A stretch of 64,000 bases of DNA from Pseudomonas alkylphenolica (GCF_004025535.1 NZ_QJRG01000034.1:744001-808000), one strand, 5' to 3'; positions 28,793 through 37,732 are shown, numbered from the stretch's first letter. The notes: a model not told the origin generated them from the sequence alone. Made by a program: numbers and translations.

Positions 28793-28830
28793 GCTGATCA
28801 GCCTGAACAAAGCACAAGAAGGGCCACCCC

Positions 28831-30384
28831 ATGCACATGATCGAACACGCCGATTCACCCCGCTACGTGCGCCTGCACGAACAGGACAACGTTGTTGTCG
28901 TGGTGAATGATCAGGGTGTCGCTGAAGGCAGCCGCTTTGCCGACGGCCTGACGGTGACCGAAGGTATCCCCCAGAGCCACAAGGTCGCCCTGGTGAACAT
29001 CGCCAAGGGCGAGCAGGTGGTGCGCTATGGCCAGGTAATCGGCTACGCGCTGCAAGACCTGGCACAAGGCAGCTGGGTAAAGGAAACCCAACTGGCCATG
29101 CCCTCGGCACCGCCGCTGGACAGCCTGCCGATGTCCGACGCCGTCCCCGCGCCCCTGCCGCCACTGGAGGGCTACACGTTCGAAGGCTACCGCAATGCCG
29201 ACGGTACGGTCGGTACCCGCAACATCCTCGGCATCACCACCACCGTGCAATGCGTAACCGGCGTACTCGACCATGCCGTCAAACGCATTCGCGACGAGCT
29301 GCTGCCCAAGTACCCGCATGTCGACGACGTGGTGGCCCTGACCCACAGCTATGGCTGCGGCGTGGCCATCAATGCCCGCGATGCCTACATTCCGATCCGC
29401 ACCGTGCGCAATCTCGCGCGCAACCCCAACCTGGGCGGCGAAGCCTTGGTCATCAGCCTCGGTTGCGAGAAGCTGCAGGCGGGCCAGGTGATGCACGAGA
29501 ACGACGCCTCGGTCGACCTCAGCGAGCCCTGGTTATACCGTCTGCAGGACGCCAGCCACGGCTTTGCCGAGATGGTCGAGCAGATCATGGAACTGGCCGA
29601 AACCCGCCTGAAGAAACTCGACCAGCGCCGCCGCGAAACCGTCCCGGCCGCTGAGCTGATCCTAGGCATGCAGTGCGGGGGTAGCGATGCGTTTTCCGGC
29701 ATCACCGCCAACCCGGCCCTGGGCTATGCCTCCGACCTGCTGATTCGCGCCGGGGCAACGGTGATGTTCTCGGAAGTCACCGAAGTGCGTGACGCCATCT
29801 ACATGCTCACCTCCCGCGCCGAAACCCCGGAAGTCGCCGCCGCCCTGGTCCGCGAAATGGATTGGTACGACCAGTACCTGCAGCGCGGCGAGGCCGACCG
29901 CAGCGCCAACACCACACCCGGGAACAAGAAAGGCGGCCTGTCCAACATCGTTGAAAAGTCGCTGGGTTCGATCGTCAAATCCGGTAGCAGCGCCATCAAT
30001 GGCGTACTCGGCCCGGGCGAACGCGTGGCCAGCAAGGGCCTGGTGTTCTGCGCCACCCCGGCCAGCGACTTTGTCTGCGGCACCTTGCAACTGGCCGCCG
30101 GGATGAACCTGCACGTGTTCACTACCGGTCGCGGCACGCCGTACGGGCTGGCCATGGCACCGGTGGTCAAGGTCTCGACCCGTACCGAGCTGGCCGAGCG
30201 CTGGCCCGACCTGATCGACATCGACGCCGGGCGCATTGCCACTGGCCGCGCCAGCATCGAAGAACTGGGCTGGGAGCTGTTCCACTACTACCTGGACGTG
30301 GCCAGCGGCCGCAAACAGACCTGGGCCGAACGTTACAAACTGCATAACGACATCACCCTGTTCAACCCGGCGCCCATTACCTGA
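28831..30384 (+). CDS. garD: Galactarate dehydratase
   Basis: Dehydrates galactarate to 5-keto-4-deoxyglucarate. The 517-residue product has the N-terminal SAF-type domain (about 1-95), then the large UxaA-like domain beginning [17 protein letters not shown]. It also has [32 protein letters not shown] and [20 protein letters not shown]. The two start ATGs (28831 and 28837) are in frame; an AAGG lies upstream. It supplies the first catabolic step of the cluster. No glucarate dehydratase gene (gudD) is present. Confidence 0.92.
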   Translation: MHMIEHADSPRYVRLHEQDNVVVVVNDQGVAEGSRFADGLTVTEGIPQSHKVALVNIAKGEQVVRYGQVIGYALQDLAQGSWVKETQLAMPSAPPLDSLPMSDAVPAPLPPLEGYTFEGYRNADGTVGTRNILGITTTVQCVTGVLDHAVKRIRDELLPKYPHVDDVVALTHSYGCGVAINARDAYIPIRTVRNLARNPNLGGEALVISLGCEKLQAGQVMHENDASVDLSEPWLYRLQDASHGFAEMVEQIMELAETRLKKLDQRRRETVPAAELILGMQCGGSDAFSGITANPALGYASDLLIRAGATVMFSEVTEVRDAIYMLTSRAETPEVAAALVREMDWYDQYLQRGEADRSANTTPGNKKGGLSNIVEKSLGSIVKSGSSAINGVLGPGERVASKGLVFCATPASDFVCGTLQLAAGMNLHVFTTGRGTPYGLAMAPVVKVSTRTELAERWPDLIDIDAGRIATGRASIEELGWELFHYYLDVASGRKQTWAERYKLHNDITLFNPAPIT

Positions 30385-30392
30385 TGCCGGCC

Positions 30393-30419
30393 CCCCCAGC
30401 GCCCTCGCGGCGCTGGGGG
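30393..30419 (+). terminator. Hairpin after garD
   Basis: An 11-bp stem, CCCCCAGCGCC/GGCGCTGGGGG with a CTCGC loop, is followed by TATTTG. It is strong in stem but weak in T run, so it may only lower expression of the last operon gene. Confidence 0.55.
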
Positions 30420-30491
30420 TATTTGTACAGGCTCCAGCAAAGTCATGCGATGTCCGTCATCTAACCTCAATCACAGAACCCGGAGAGCCCC

Positions 30492-32075
30492 ATGCCCACC
30501 GTTCTTGGTCATAACTTCATTGCCGGTACGCGCAGCGCGGCCGGTACACAGCCATTGAAAAGCCTCGACGCCAGCACGGGCCAGGCACTGCCCTTCACCT
30601 TCATTCAAGCCACCGAGCACGAAGTCGACAGCGCCGCCCGCGCCGCCGAATCGGCCTTTATCGAGTACCGGCAACTGAGCCCGCAACGTCGCGGCGAATT
30701 TTTGTTGGCCATCGCTGACGAACTGGATGCGCTGGGCGATGATTTTGTCGCCATCGTCTGCCAGGAAACCGCCCTGCCGGCTGCCCGTATCCAGGGCGAA
30801 CGCGGTCGCACCAGCGGCCAGATGCGCCTGTTCGCCCAGGTTCTGCAACGTGGCGACTTTCTCGGCGCACGTATCGACCTCGCCCTGCCCGAGCGCAAGC
30901 CCCTGCCGCGCGTAGACCTGCGTCAGATGCGCATTGGCGTCGGCCCGGTGGCGGTATTCGGCGCCAGCAACTTCCCCCTGGCCTTTTCCACTGCAGGTGG
31001 CGACACCGCTGCAGCACTGGCAGCTGGCTGCCCGGTGGTGTTCAAGGCCCACAGCGGGCATATGGCCACCGCCGACCTGGTCGGCTGCGCAATAATCCGC
31101 GCCGCCGAGCGCACCGGCATGCCCAAGGGTGTGTTCAACATGATTTTCGGTGCTGGCGTGGGTGAGTACCTGGTCAAACATCCGGCAATCCAGGCCGTCG
31201 GCTTCACCGGTTCGCTCAGTGGCGGCAATGCCCTGTGTAAAATGGCTGCCGAACGTCCACAACCGATTCCGGTATTCGCCGAGATGTCGAGCATCAACCC
31301 GGTGATCCTGCTGCCGGATGCCCTGAGCCAGCGGAGCGAAACCGTCGCCCGCGAGCTGGCAGCATCGGTGGTCATGGGCTGTGGACAGTTCTGTACCAAC
31401 CCGGGCCTGGTGCTCGGCGTCAGCTCGCCAGCCTTCAGCGCGTTCCAGGCCCAGCTTCAAGAGCAGATGGCCGCCCAGGCGCCGCAAACCATGCTCAACG
31501 CCGGCGGGCTGCGCAGCTACAGCAAAGGCCTTGAGCACCTGCAAGGGCATAGCGGGATCAGCCACCTCGCCGGTCAACCACAGGAAGGCAACCAGGCCCG
31601 CCCACAGCTGTTCAAGGCCGACGTTGCGCTACTGCTGAGCGGCGACGAACTGCTGCAGGAAGAGGTCTTTGGCCCCGCCACCATCATCGTCGAAGCACGT
31701 GATGACGCCGAGCTCAAGGCGGCCCTGCAAGGCTTGCGTGGTCAGTTGACCGCCACCCTGATCGGCGAGCCGGGCGACCTCCAGGCTTATCAGTGGCTGG
31801 TACCGCTGCTGGAGCAGAAGGTCGGGCGCATTCTGGTCAACGGTTACCCGACCGGTGTCGAGGTATGTGACGCCATGGTGCATGGCGGCCCTTACCCGGC
31901 CACCTCCGATGCCCGCGGCACGTCGGTGGGCACCTTGGCGATCGACCGTTTCCTGCGTCCGGTGTGCTACCAGAACTATCCTGAGGCCTTGCTCCCTGAG
32001 GCGCTGCGCAACAGCAATCCGCTGGGGCTCAAGCGTCTGGTCAATGGTGAGTGGTCGGCAGCTGCCATCGCTTGA
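30492..32075 (+). CDS. Alpha-ketoglutarate semialdehyde dehydrogenase (NADP+)
   Basis: Oxidises 2,5-dioxopentanoate to alpha-ketoglutarate, the last step of hexarate and pentose oxidation. The 527-residue product is a long-form aldehyde dehydrogenase with the nucleotide-binding region VAVFGASNFPLAFSTAGGDTAAALAAG, the catalytic Glu in FAEMSSINPV and the catalytic Cys in GCGQFCTNPGLVL. These variants mark the ketoglutarate-semialdehyde group. Position after kdgD, gudP and garD supports the role. A strong terminator follows at 32092. Confidence 0.9.
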   Translation: MPTVLGHNFIAGTRSAAGTQPLKSLDASTGQALPFTFIQATEHEVDSAARAAESAFIEYRQLSPQRRGEFLLAIADELDALGDDFVAIVCQETALPAARIQGERGRTSGQMRLFAQVLQRGDFLGARIDLALPERKPLPRVDLRQMRIGVGPVAVFGASNFPLAFSTAGGDTAAALAAGCPVVFKAHSGHMATADLVGCAIIRAAERTGMPKGVFNMIFGAGVGEYLVKHPAIQAVGFTGSLSGGNALCKMAAERPQPIPVFAEMSSINPVILLPDALSQRSETVARELAASVVMGCGQFCTNPGLVLGVSSPAFSAFQAQLQEQMAAQAPQTMLNAGGLRSYSKGLEHLQGHSGISHLAGQPQEGNQARPQLFKADVALLLSGDELLQEEVFGPATIIVEARDDAELKAALQGLRGQLTATLIGEPGDLQAYQWLVPLLEQKVGRILVNGYPTGVEVCDAMVHGGPYPATSDARGTSVGTLAIDRFLRPVCYQNYPEALLPEALRNSNPLGLKRLVNGEWSAAAIA

Positions 32076-32091
32076 CGCGTACTCGGCATGC

Positions 32092-32122
32092 AAAAAGGCG
32101 CAGAGAGATCTGCGCCTTTTTT
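32092..32122. terminator. Terminator between convergent genes
   Basis: AAAAAGGCGCAGA (32092-32104) pairs perfectly with TCTGCGCCTTTTT (32109-32121) over 13 bases around a GAGA loop, with T runs on both strands. It acts as a bidirectional terminator for the galactarate operon and the convergent GntR gene. Confidence 0.92.
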
Positions 32123-32146
32123 ATTGACCCTATCGCCGCCTGGTGA

Positions 32147-32902
32147 TCAAACGCTCTTCTCTTGGGCTTCAGCCTGCTCATGCGCCAGGCGCAATCGCTC
32201 GCGGCTGTTGGTCAGGTGCAGGCGCATCGCCGCACGGGCACCTTCGGCGTCCTGGCGGGCAATGGCCTCGTAGATGGCCTCATGCTCATGACTGAGCCGG
32301 CTCATGTAGTGTTGCTGGTCATCATGGGCCAGGCGCGCCGAGTTCAGCCGCGTGCGTGGAATGATGCTGGTACCCAGGTGAGTCATGATGTCGGTGAAGT
32401 AGCGGTTACCGGTGGCCATGGCGATTTGCAGGTGGAACTGGAAATCCGACGCCACTGCATCGCTGGCATGGGCCACGCTGTCGTTAAGGGCATCGAGCGC
32501 CTCGCGCATCGCGGCCAGCTGCTCGGTACTGCGGCGCACAGCGGCCAGGCCGGCGGACTCGACCTCCAGGCTGATACGTAACTCCAGCACCGCCAGTACT
32601 TCACGCAGGGTGACGATGGTCGCCGGGTCGATGCGAAAACCACTCGGGCTCGGAGTATCCAGCACAAAGGTGCCGATGCCGTGGCGAGTCTCCACCTGGC
32701 CGGCCGCCTGCAAGCGCGAGATCGCCTCGCGCACTACGGTGCGGCTGACCCCTTGCTCTTCCATGATGGCCGATTCGGTCGGCAGCTTGTCGCCACGCTT
32801 GAGGTGCCCGTCGCGGATGCGTTCGGTGAGGATGGTCACCAATTCCTGCGCCAGGCTACGGGGCTTTCTGCGGGCGCGTGGCAGTGCGCTCTGGTCTTTC
32901 AT
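32147..32902 (-). CDS. GntR-family regulator (FadR/FCD subfamily), likely of galactarate genes
   Basis: A 251-residue repressor-like protein. The N-terminal winged helix is visible as LAQELVTILTERIRDGHLKRGDKLPTESAIMEEQGVSRTVVREAISRLQAAG, with the wing RHGIGTFV. The C-terminal FCD ligand domain (about 90-240) has the metal-type His and Asp pattern DFQFHLQIAMATGN and HEAIYEAI. I preferred the ATG at 32902 (MKDQSALPRA), with GGGAC upstream, over the ATG at 32941, which has no ribosome site and would crowd the operator. It is convergent with the galactarate operon and probably binds TTGTACGAT sites at 26296 and 32953. Confidence 0.85.
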   Translation of the reverse strand: MKDQSALPRARRKPRSLAQELVTILTERIRDGHLKRGDKLPTESAIMEEQGVSRTVVREAISRLQAAGQVETRHGIGTFVLDTPSPSGFRIDPATIVTLREVLAVLELRISLEVESAGLAAVRRSTEQLAAMREALDALNDSVAHASDAVASDFQFHLQIAMATGNRYFTDIMTHLGTSIIPRTRLNSARLAHDDQQHYMSRLSHEHEAIYEAIARQDAEGARAAMRLHLTNSRERLRLAHEQAEAQEKSV

Positions 32903-32952
32903 ATCGAACGTTTGTCCCGAATGTTCTTCAACCCGGATCATAGCGCAATTGG

Positions 32953-32964
32953 TTGTACGATCAC
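32953..32964. promoter_or_regulatory. Putative autoregulatory GntR operator
   Basis: TTGTACGATCAC lies 51 bases upstream of the chosen GntR start. It differs by one base from the site before kdgD at 26296-26307. The position suits autoregulation. Confidence 0.5.
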
Positions 32965-32975
32965 ATGCGCCCGGC

Positions 32976-34133
32976 TTATTCCGCCGTCCTCAGGCGATAG
33001 GCCTTGCGATTGGCGCCGCGGGCAAAACACACGAACAGTGCGGCCATGATCGCCAGCGCCATCGGCAGACCGTGCGGGGCAACATCCATCGCTGCACCAC
33101 TGACCAGAGGGCCGACCAGGCTGCCGACACCCCACAATAGCCCGACACTGGCATTGGCGGTGACCAGGTCCTGCCCTTTGAACTGCTGCCCGATCAGCAC
33201 CAACGCCAGGGTATAAACCCCGCCGGCCACCGCACCCAGCACCACCAGTGCCGGCCACAGCAACCACTGCACCTGCAACAGCCAGGGCAAGGCCAGGCCG
33301 ATCAGCATCGCCACCACACCGCAGACCAGGTGCACCAGGGTCCGCTCACTGCGGTCGGCCAACCAGCCCAGCGGCAGCTGAAACAGCATGTCGCCGGTCA
33401 GGATCACCGTCACCATCAACGCCGCTACGCCCACGGCAAAACCATGGCTGGAGGCGTACACCGGCATCAACGACAGCACCACCGCATCGAAGAACGAGAA
33501 GAACAGCACGGCCATGCACAAGGCAGGTGCAACGCGGAAGAAGCCGGCCAGAGAGAAGCTCTTTTCGCCTTCTTCGCCGTGCTCAACGTGATCGTCTGGA
33601 ACCGTCAGCATGATGCACACCAGCGCCAGGCCATAACAGCCGGTCACCACCGCAGTCACCCAGATGCTCTGCGCCCCTAGCAGCGCCAGCATCGCCGGGC
33701 CAAGCATCTGGAAGCCTGTGAACGCCGTGGCATACAGCGCCATGATCTTGCCGCGGTTGTGCTCGGGGCTCAGTTCATTGACCCAGGATTCGCCGAGGAT
33801 GATCGCGATGCCCATGCCGATCCCCAGCCCCAGGCGCAGCAGGCCGAGCAGGTAGACGGAGGAAAACGCCCACTCCAGCAGGCCGATGCTCAAGGTGCAC
33901 AAGCCAAAGCACAGCAGGTAAATGGTGCGTCGGGTCAGGTGGCGGCAGCAGGCATCGACCATGAACGCCGAGAGCATCATGCCCGCTGCCGGGATGGCCG
34001 AAAGAATACCGATCTGCAGAGTACTGGCCCCCGCCTCGAGCAGACGCAACGACACCAGGGGCAGGCTCGCACCGAGACTGAAACCGACAACCGACACCGC
34101 GAACAACAGGCCCGCCAGAAAACGCTTGTTCAT
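32976..34133 (-). CDS. MFS transporter (YcaD-like)
   Basis: A 385-residue inner-membrane protein with twelve hydrophobic segments in two six-helix halves. The short inter-half loop is charged (VPDDHVEHGEEGEKSFS). Family marks include LGESWVNELSPEHNRGKIMALYATAF, as in YcaD-type transporters, and GWLADRSERT between helices 8 and 9. I chose the ATG at 34133, with GGAG 6 bases upstream. Substrate unknown. It follows the GntR start region on the same strand but is oriented away from the galactarate operon. Confidence 0.8.
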   Translation of the reverse strand: MNKRFLAGLLFAVSVVGFSLGASLPLVSLRLLEAGASTLQIGILSAIPAAGMMLSAFMVDACCRHLTRRTIYLLCFGLCTLSIGLLEWAFSSVYLLGLLRLGLGIGMGIAIILGESWVNELSPEHNRGKIMALYATAFTGFQMLGPAMLALLGAQSIWVTAVVTGCYGLALVCIMLTVPDDHVEHGEEGEKSFSLAGFFRVAPALCMAVLFFSFFDAVVLSLMPVYASSHGFAVGVAALMVTVILTGDMLFQLPLGWLADRSERTLVHLVCGVVAMLIGLALPWLLQVQWLLWPALVVLGAVAGGVYTLALVLIGQQFKGQDLVTANASVGLLWGVGSLVGPLVSGAAMDVAPHGLPMALAIMAALFVCFARGANRKAYRLRTAE

Positions 34134-34485
34134 CACCACTCCACAACCGCCGCCCGGGCGCAACATCGCGACGACATTGCCCCGGACGCGCGCAAACACG
34201 ACCGAAAAAATTCAGATGTACAAAGGCTCGGCCACGGCAGGAAGCCGGGCACGCAGCAGCCTGATCAGTGGGCGCGGACGGGTGGGGAGAAGGTGAAGGC
34301 GAACAGCACGCTGCGCCGACGCTTGAGCACGGTGTCGCTCGGCCAATCGCAGCAACGGGTCAGGATGACCGGCTGGCGTTGCGCGAATGTAAGGCTGAAG
34401 CGGCTCATACGTCGGTTACACAGGAAAGAATGGGCGGCACTCTAGGAGAACCCATGCCACCCGTCAATAGCTCTAGCTTGAGGCC
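34134..34485. other. 352-base gap without a supported gene
   Basis: This lies upstream of the YcaD-like gene and downstream of the fosmidomycin-resistance-like gene. The best internal frame is a 47-codon minus-strand ORF (34265-34408) with no ribosome site. I see no tRNA, repeat or convincing terminator. Part of it must hold the promoter of the YcaD-like gene. Confidence 0.4.
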
Positions 34486-35703
34486 TCAGCGCTTTCCGGT
34501 AGACGGTAGCAGGATGGCCAGCAGACCGAACAGCGGCAGATAGGAGCAAATGCTGTAGACATACTCGATGCCCTTGAAGTCAGCGAGGTAGCCGAGCAAC
34601 GCCGCACCGATACCGCCAAAGCCGAACATCAGGCCGAAGAATATCCCGGCGATCATGCCGACATTGCCCGGTACCAGCTCCTGGGCATACACCACGATGG
34701 CCGAGAACGCCGAGGCCAGAATAAAGCCGATGATCACACTGAGGACGCTGGTCCAGAACAGGTCCGCATAAGGCAGCGCCAGGGTGAACGGGGCAACACC
34801 GAGAATCGAAAACCAGATCACCGCTTTACGCCCGATACGGTCACCGATCGGCCCGCCAAAGAAGGTGCCCGCCGCTACCGCGCCAAGAAACAGGAACAGG
34901 TGCAACTGTGAGCTGCCCACCGACAGGTCGAACTTCTCGATCAGGTAGAAGGTGTAATAGCTGGTCAGGCTGGACATGTAGAAGTATTTGGAAAATACCA
35001 GCAGGCCCAGCACCACCAAGGCGCCGATAACCCGCCCGCGCGACAGCCCGTGGGTGGCCGCCTGGCCGGCTTTGGCCTTGAACAGGTTCAGGTGCTCACG
35101 GTACCAGCGGCTCAGGCCATAGGTCACCAGCACCGCGAAGATCGCGAACAGCCCGAACCAGACCACATTGCCCTGCCCGAACGGAATGATGATCGCCGCC
35201 GCCAGCAGCGGGCCCAGCGCCGAGCCGGCATTACCGCCAACCTGGAACGAGGACTGCGCCAGCCCGTAGCGTCCGCCCGAAGCCAGGCGGGCAATACGCG
35301 AGGTTTCCGGGTGGAAGGTCGACGAGCCGATACCGACCAACGCCGCGGCCAGCAAAATCATCGGGAAGCTGCCGACATACGCCAGCATGACGATCCCCAC
35401 CAGGGTGCACAGCGTGCCCAACGGCAGCAGGTTCGGCATTGGCTTGCGGTCGGTATAAAAGCCCACCCAGGGTTGCAGCAATGAAGCGGTGATCTGGAAG
35501 GTCAGAGTAATCATGCCCACTTGGGCAAAGCTCAGCCCGTAGTTGGCCTTGAGCAGGGGGTAGATCGACGGTAGCACCGCCTGAATCAGGTCGTTGATCA
35601 GGTGCGCCAGGGCACAGGCGGCAATGATCCGCATGACCAGCGGACTGCTCTGGGCAGTGGCGCTCTGGGTGGATGAAGTTGACGCGACACTGCTCACAGC
35701 CAT
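34486..35703 (-). CDS. MFS efflux transporter resembling fosmidomycin resistance protein Fsr
   Basis: A 405-residue transporter with about twelve hydrophobic segments. The start of the first helix (CALAHLINDLIQAVLPSIYPLLKANYGLSFAQVG), STFHPETSRIARLASGGRYGLAQSSFQVGGNAGSALGP and GPIGDRIGRK are typical of the Fsr group. Fsr exports fosmidomycin in E. coli; the natural substrate is unknown. I chose the ATG at 35703 (MAVSSVAS), with GGATG about 12 bases upstream. It is divergent from the fecR-like gene. Confidence 0.83.
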   Translation of the reverse strand: MAVSSVASTSSTQSATAQSSPLVMRIIAACALAHLINDLIQAVLPSIYPLLKANYGLSFAQVGMITLTFQITASLLQPWVGFYTDRKPMPNLLPLGTLCTLVGIVMLAYVGSFPMILLAAALVGIGSSTFHPETSRIARLASGGRYGLAQSSFQVGGNAGSALGPLLAAAIIIPFGQGNVVWFGLFAIFAVLVTYGLSRWYREHLNLFKAKAGQAATHGLSRGRVIGALVVLGLLVFSKYFYMSSLTSYYTFYLIEKFDLSVGSSQLHLFLFLGAVAAGTFFGGPIGDRIGRKAVIWFSILGVAPFTLALPYADLFWTSVLSVIIGFILASAFSAIVVYAQELVPGNVGMIAGIFFGLMFGFGGIGAALLGYLADFKGIEYVYSICSYLPLFGLLAILLPSTGKR

Positions 35704-35797
35704 GACTAGGACATCCGTCGGTGGGTTGGGATCCAATTATCCAGAATTCGTTAGCAAGCGCACTATTCTTTTCGACAAGCGTGCAGATGACGTGCTT

Positions 35798-35816
35798 GTT
35801 AATAATTCTCAATAGC
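35798..35816. promoter_or_regulatory. Fur-box-like site before the fecR-like gene
   Basis: GTTAATAATTCTCAATAGC matches the 19-base Fur consensus at 13 of 19 positions by my count. It lies about 70 bases upstream of the fecR-like ATG and 95 bases upstream of the divergent transporter start. Iron control of a FecR protein is expected from the family. Confidence 0.45.
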
Positions 35817-35885
35817 TTTAGCATCTTTTCGGATTGAACCACACCGACGCGGCCTCATTGCACGCCGAAACAAGACCGATCCTCT

Positions 35886-36830
35886 ATGAATCCATCGCCC
35901 GCTCCCGCTCAACCTGCCGAATCAGACGACCGCGAACAACAGGCCCTCGACTGGTTCAGCCGCCTGCGTGCCGACAACCTGAACCCTGACGAGCGTCGGG
36001 CGTTCGAACACTGGCTCGAGGCCCCTGCGAACGCGCGGACCTTTGCCGAGGTCCAGCTCTTCTGGCAACAGCTGCAGGCTCCCCCACGCCGTGCGCGTCG
36101 GGCCCCGCCGCGCACGGTTGCGCGCGCCTGGCGAGGTTGGGCGGTAGCGGCCGCTGTGCTGTTGATCGGTGGGCTGGTGCTACTGGCGCAGTGGCCTGCG
36201 GTGCAACGGGCGAACAGCAATGTCGCAACGGCGCCCGGTGAACGACGGCAGGTGCAGTTGGCCGACGGCTCCCGCTTGACCCTCGATAGCGCCAGCGCCG
36301 TGGACGTCGACCTGCGCGGCCCGGTGCGCAAGGTGCGACTGGTCCAGGGGCAGATGTACATCGAGGTTATCCGCGATGGTCGGCCGTTTGTCGTCGATAT
36401 CGATGAGGCCCAGGTGCAGGTACTGGGTACGCGTCTTTCAGTCAGTCGGGGCCACGACCACAACGAAGTGGTCCTGCTCAAAGGCAACGTCGAGGTCAGC
36501 AGCAATGGCGACAAGCGCCTGCTCGCCGCCGGCCAGCGCCTGACCTTCAATGGCAGCCGCCTGGATCAGGTCGAAAAGGTCGATGCCGAGCGCTTCCTGG
36601 CTTGGCGAGAAGGACAACTGCGGGTCAGCGAAATGCCGCTTCGAGAAGTACTGCAGAAACTGGCCGACTACCAGGGGACACGCCTGTTGCTGCTCGACGA
36701 CCAGGCGGGACAAAAACGGGTCAGCGGCAGCTTCAACCTCGACCAGGCCAGCACCGCGTTCGAAGCCCTGATCAGCAGCCAACAGTTGAAAGCCAACCAC
36801 CTGGCAGGACAACTGATCATCGTTCGCTGA
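35886..36830 (+). CDS. FecR-family anti-sigma factor/signal transducer (orphan)
   Basis: A 314-residue single-pass inner-membrane protein. The N-terminal cytoplasmic domain (about 17-60) contains DWFSRLRADNLNPDERRAFEHWL, which binds ECF sigma factors. A transmembrane helix follows (about 86-103), then the periplasmic FecR domain (from about 113; GERRQVQLADGSRLTLDSAS, VLLKGNVEV) and a C-terminal STN-like part ending LAGQLIIVR. FecR proteins relay binding of a ferric siderophore by a TonB receptor to a sigma factor. Here neither an ECF sigma gene nor a receptor gene adjoins. It stands between a divergent transporter and tRNA-Met. Confidence 0.88.
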   Translation: MNPSPAPAQPAESDDREQQALDWFSRLRADNLNPDERRAFEHWLEAPANARTFAEVQLFWQQLQAPPRRARRAPPRTVARAWRGWAVAAAVLLIGGLVLLAQWPAVQRANSNVATAPGERRQVQLADGSRLTLDSASAVDVDLRGPVRKVRLVQGQMYIEVIRDGRPFVVDIDEAQVQVLGTRLSVSRGHDHNEVVLLKGNVEVSSNGDKRLLAAGQRLTFNGSRLDQVEKVDAERFLAWREGQLRVSEMPLREVLQKLADYQGTRLLLLDDQAGQKRVSGSFNLDQASTAFEALISSQQLKANHLAGQLIIVR

Positions 36831-36914
36831 GACGACGGCCCTCGAAAAATGGCGTCTGAACCCCTGAAATGGCTAAGCGGTTGATCGTTCGATAATTTTT
36901 TTTGAAAAAGAGTG

Positions 36915-36943
36915 TTGACAGCAATCCGTTTCGAGCGAATAAT
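36915..36943 (+). promoter_or_regulatory. Sigma-70 promoter of tRNA-Met
   Basis: TTGACA at 36915-36920, a spacer of 17 bases and AATAAT at 36938-36943. It ends 11 bases before the tRNA. A GC-rich stretch just after the -10 (GCGCGCC) is consistent with a stringent-type discriminator of stable RNA promoters. Confidence 0.8.
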
Positions 36944-36954
36944 GCGCGCCACTT

Positions 36955-37031
36955 GGCTACATAGCTCAGTTGGTTAGAGCATAGCATTCATAATGCTGGG
37001 GTCCGGGGTTCAAGTCCCTGTGTAGCCACCA
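36955..37031 (+). tRNA. tRNA-Met (anticodon CAT, elongator type)
   Basis: A 77-base cloverleaf. The acceptor GGCTACA pairs with TGTAGCC, the D-arm contains AGCTCAGTTGGTTAGAGC, the anticodon stem AGCAT/ATGCT holds the loop TCATA region with CAT, and the T-arm has GGGTTCAAGTCCC. CCA is encoded. The paired first acceptor base (G1-C72) is against an initiator tRNA. A CAT anticodon could also be the lysidine-modified tRNA-Ile2, but the body resembles tRNA-Met. Confidence 0.93.
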
Positions 37032-37040
37032 AGTACTAAA

Positions 37041-37070
37041 AAGGGCTTACCGCAAGGTAAGCCCTTTTTT
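37041..37070 (+). terminator. Terminator after tRNA-Met
   Basis: AAGGGCTTACC (37041-37051) pairs with GGTAAGCCCTT (37056-37066) around a GCAA loop, followed by TTTT. It is a standard intrinsic terminator 10 bases after the tRNA. Confidence 0.92.
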
Positions 37071-37114
37071 CTTGCCTACGTTTTTATACCGCCCTCTCAC
37101 ACCCCATTCCCACC

Positions 37115-37732
37115 TCAACGCGCACTGGCAAATACCACCGCCAGCCCGAGCCCGATGAGCGCCACGCCAATCACCCGATCGACCAGCCGTTGACGCTCCA
37201 GCATGGCTCGGCGCAGCGCTGAGTGAGAGAAAAACACCGCGACCAGGCTGAACCACAGCCAATGGGCAAAGGACATGAATGCGCCGTAGGCAAAATCGGT
37301 CGTCAGCGCACTGCCCGGCTGCACCACCTGGGTATAGGCGCTGATCACGAACAGCATGGTCTTGGGGTTGAGTGCATTGGTCAGAAAGCCTGCACGAAAA
37401 GCCGCACCCACACCGGCTCCGCTATCGACGTCAGCGCCTGTGAGTGCGGTCTGCGTGGTATTGGTCAACGACCGGTAGCCCAGGTAAATCAGATACCCCG
37501 CACCTAGCACCTTCATCAGCAGGAACAGCGCCGGGGTCTGGCTGATGACCAGGGCAATACCCAGCACCGTGTACAGCACATGCACCTGCACACCCAGCGC
37601 GATACCCAGTGCTGCAGACAAACCGGCGCGACGCCCGGCGCTGTAACTGCTGCGGGTGACCAGCGCGAAGTCGGCGCCCGGGCTGATGACCGCCAGGACC
37701 GTGAATAGGGCTACGGCAATGAGTTCGTTCAA
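37115..37732 (-). CDS. LysE/RhtB-family amino-acid exporter
   Basis: Inner-membrane exporter with five to six hydrophobic segments. The family start pattern is FTVLAVISPGADFALVTRSSYSAGRRAGLSAALGIALG, followed by GAGYLIYLGYRSL and GFLTNALNPKTMLF. I chose TTG 37732 because GAGGT lies seven bases upstream, giving 205 residues and the usual distance from start to SPGAD. A GTG three codons earlier (37741) overlaps that ribosome site. It is divergent from a LysR-type regulator, a common exporter-regulator pair in which the regulator senses the exported amino acid. Confidence 0.85.
   Translation of the reverse strand: MNELIAVALFTVLAVISPGADFALVTRSSYSAGRRAGLSAALGIALGVQVHVLYTVLGIALVISQTPALFLLMKVLGAGYLIYLGYRSLTNTTQTALTGADVDSGAGVGAAFRAGFLTNALNPKTMLFVISAYTQVVQPGSALTTDFAYGAFMSFAHWLWFSLVAVFFSHSALRRAMLERQRLVDRVIGVALIGLGLAVVFASAR

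Noticed and set aside
34265..34408. A 47-codon minus-strand open frame (MSRFSLTFAQ...) in the 352-base gap.
   Set aside because: No ribosome site precedes it and no motif is visible; high-GC DNA gives many such frames.
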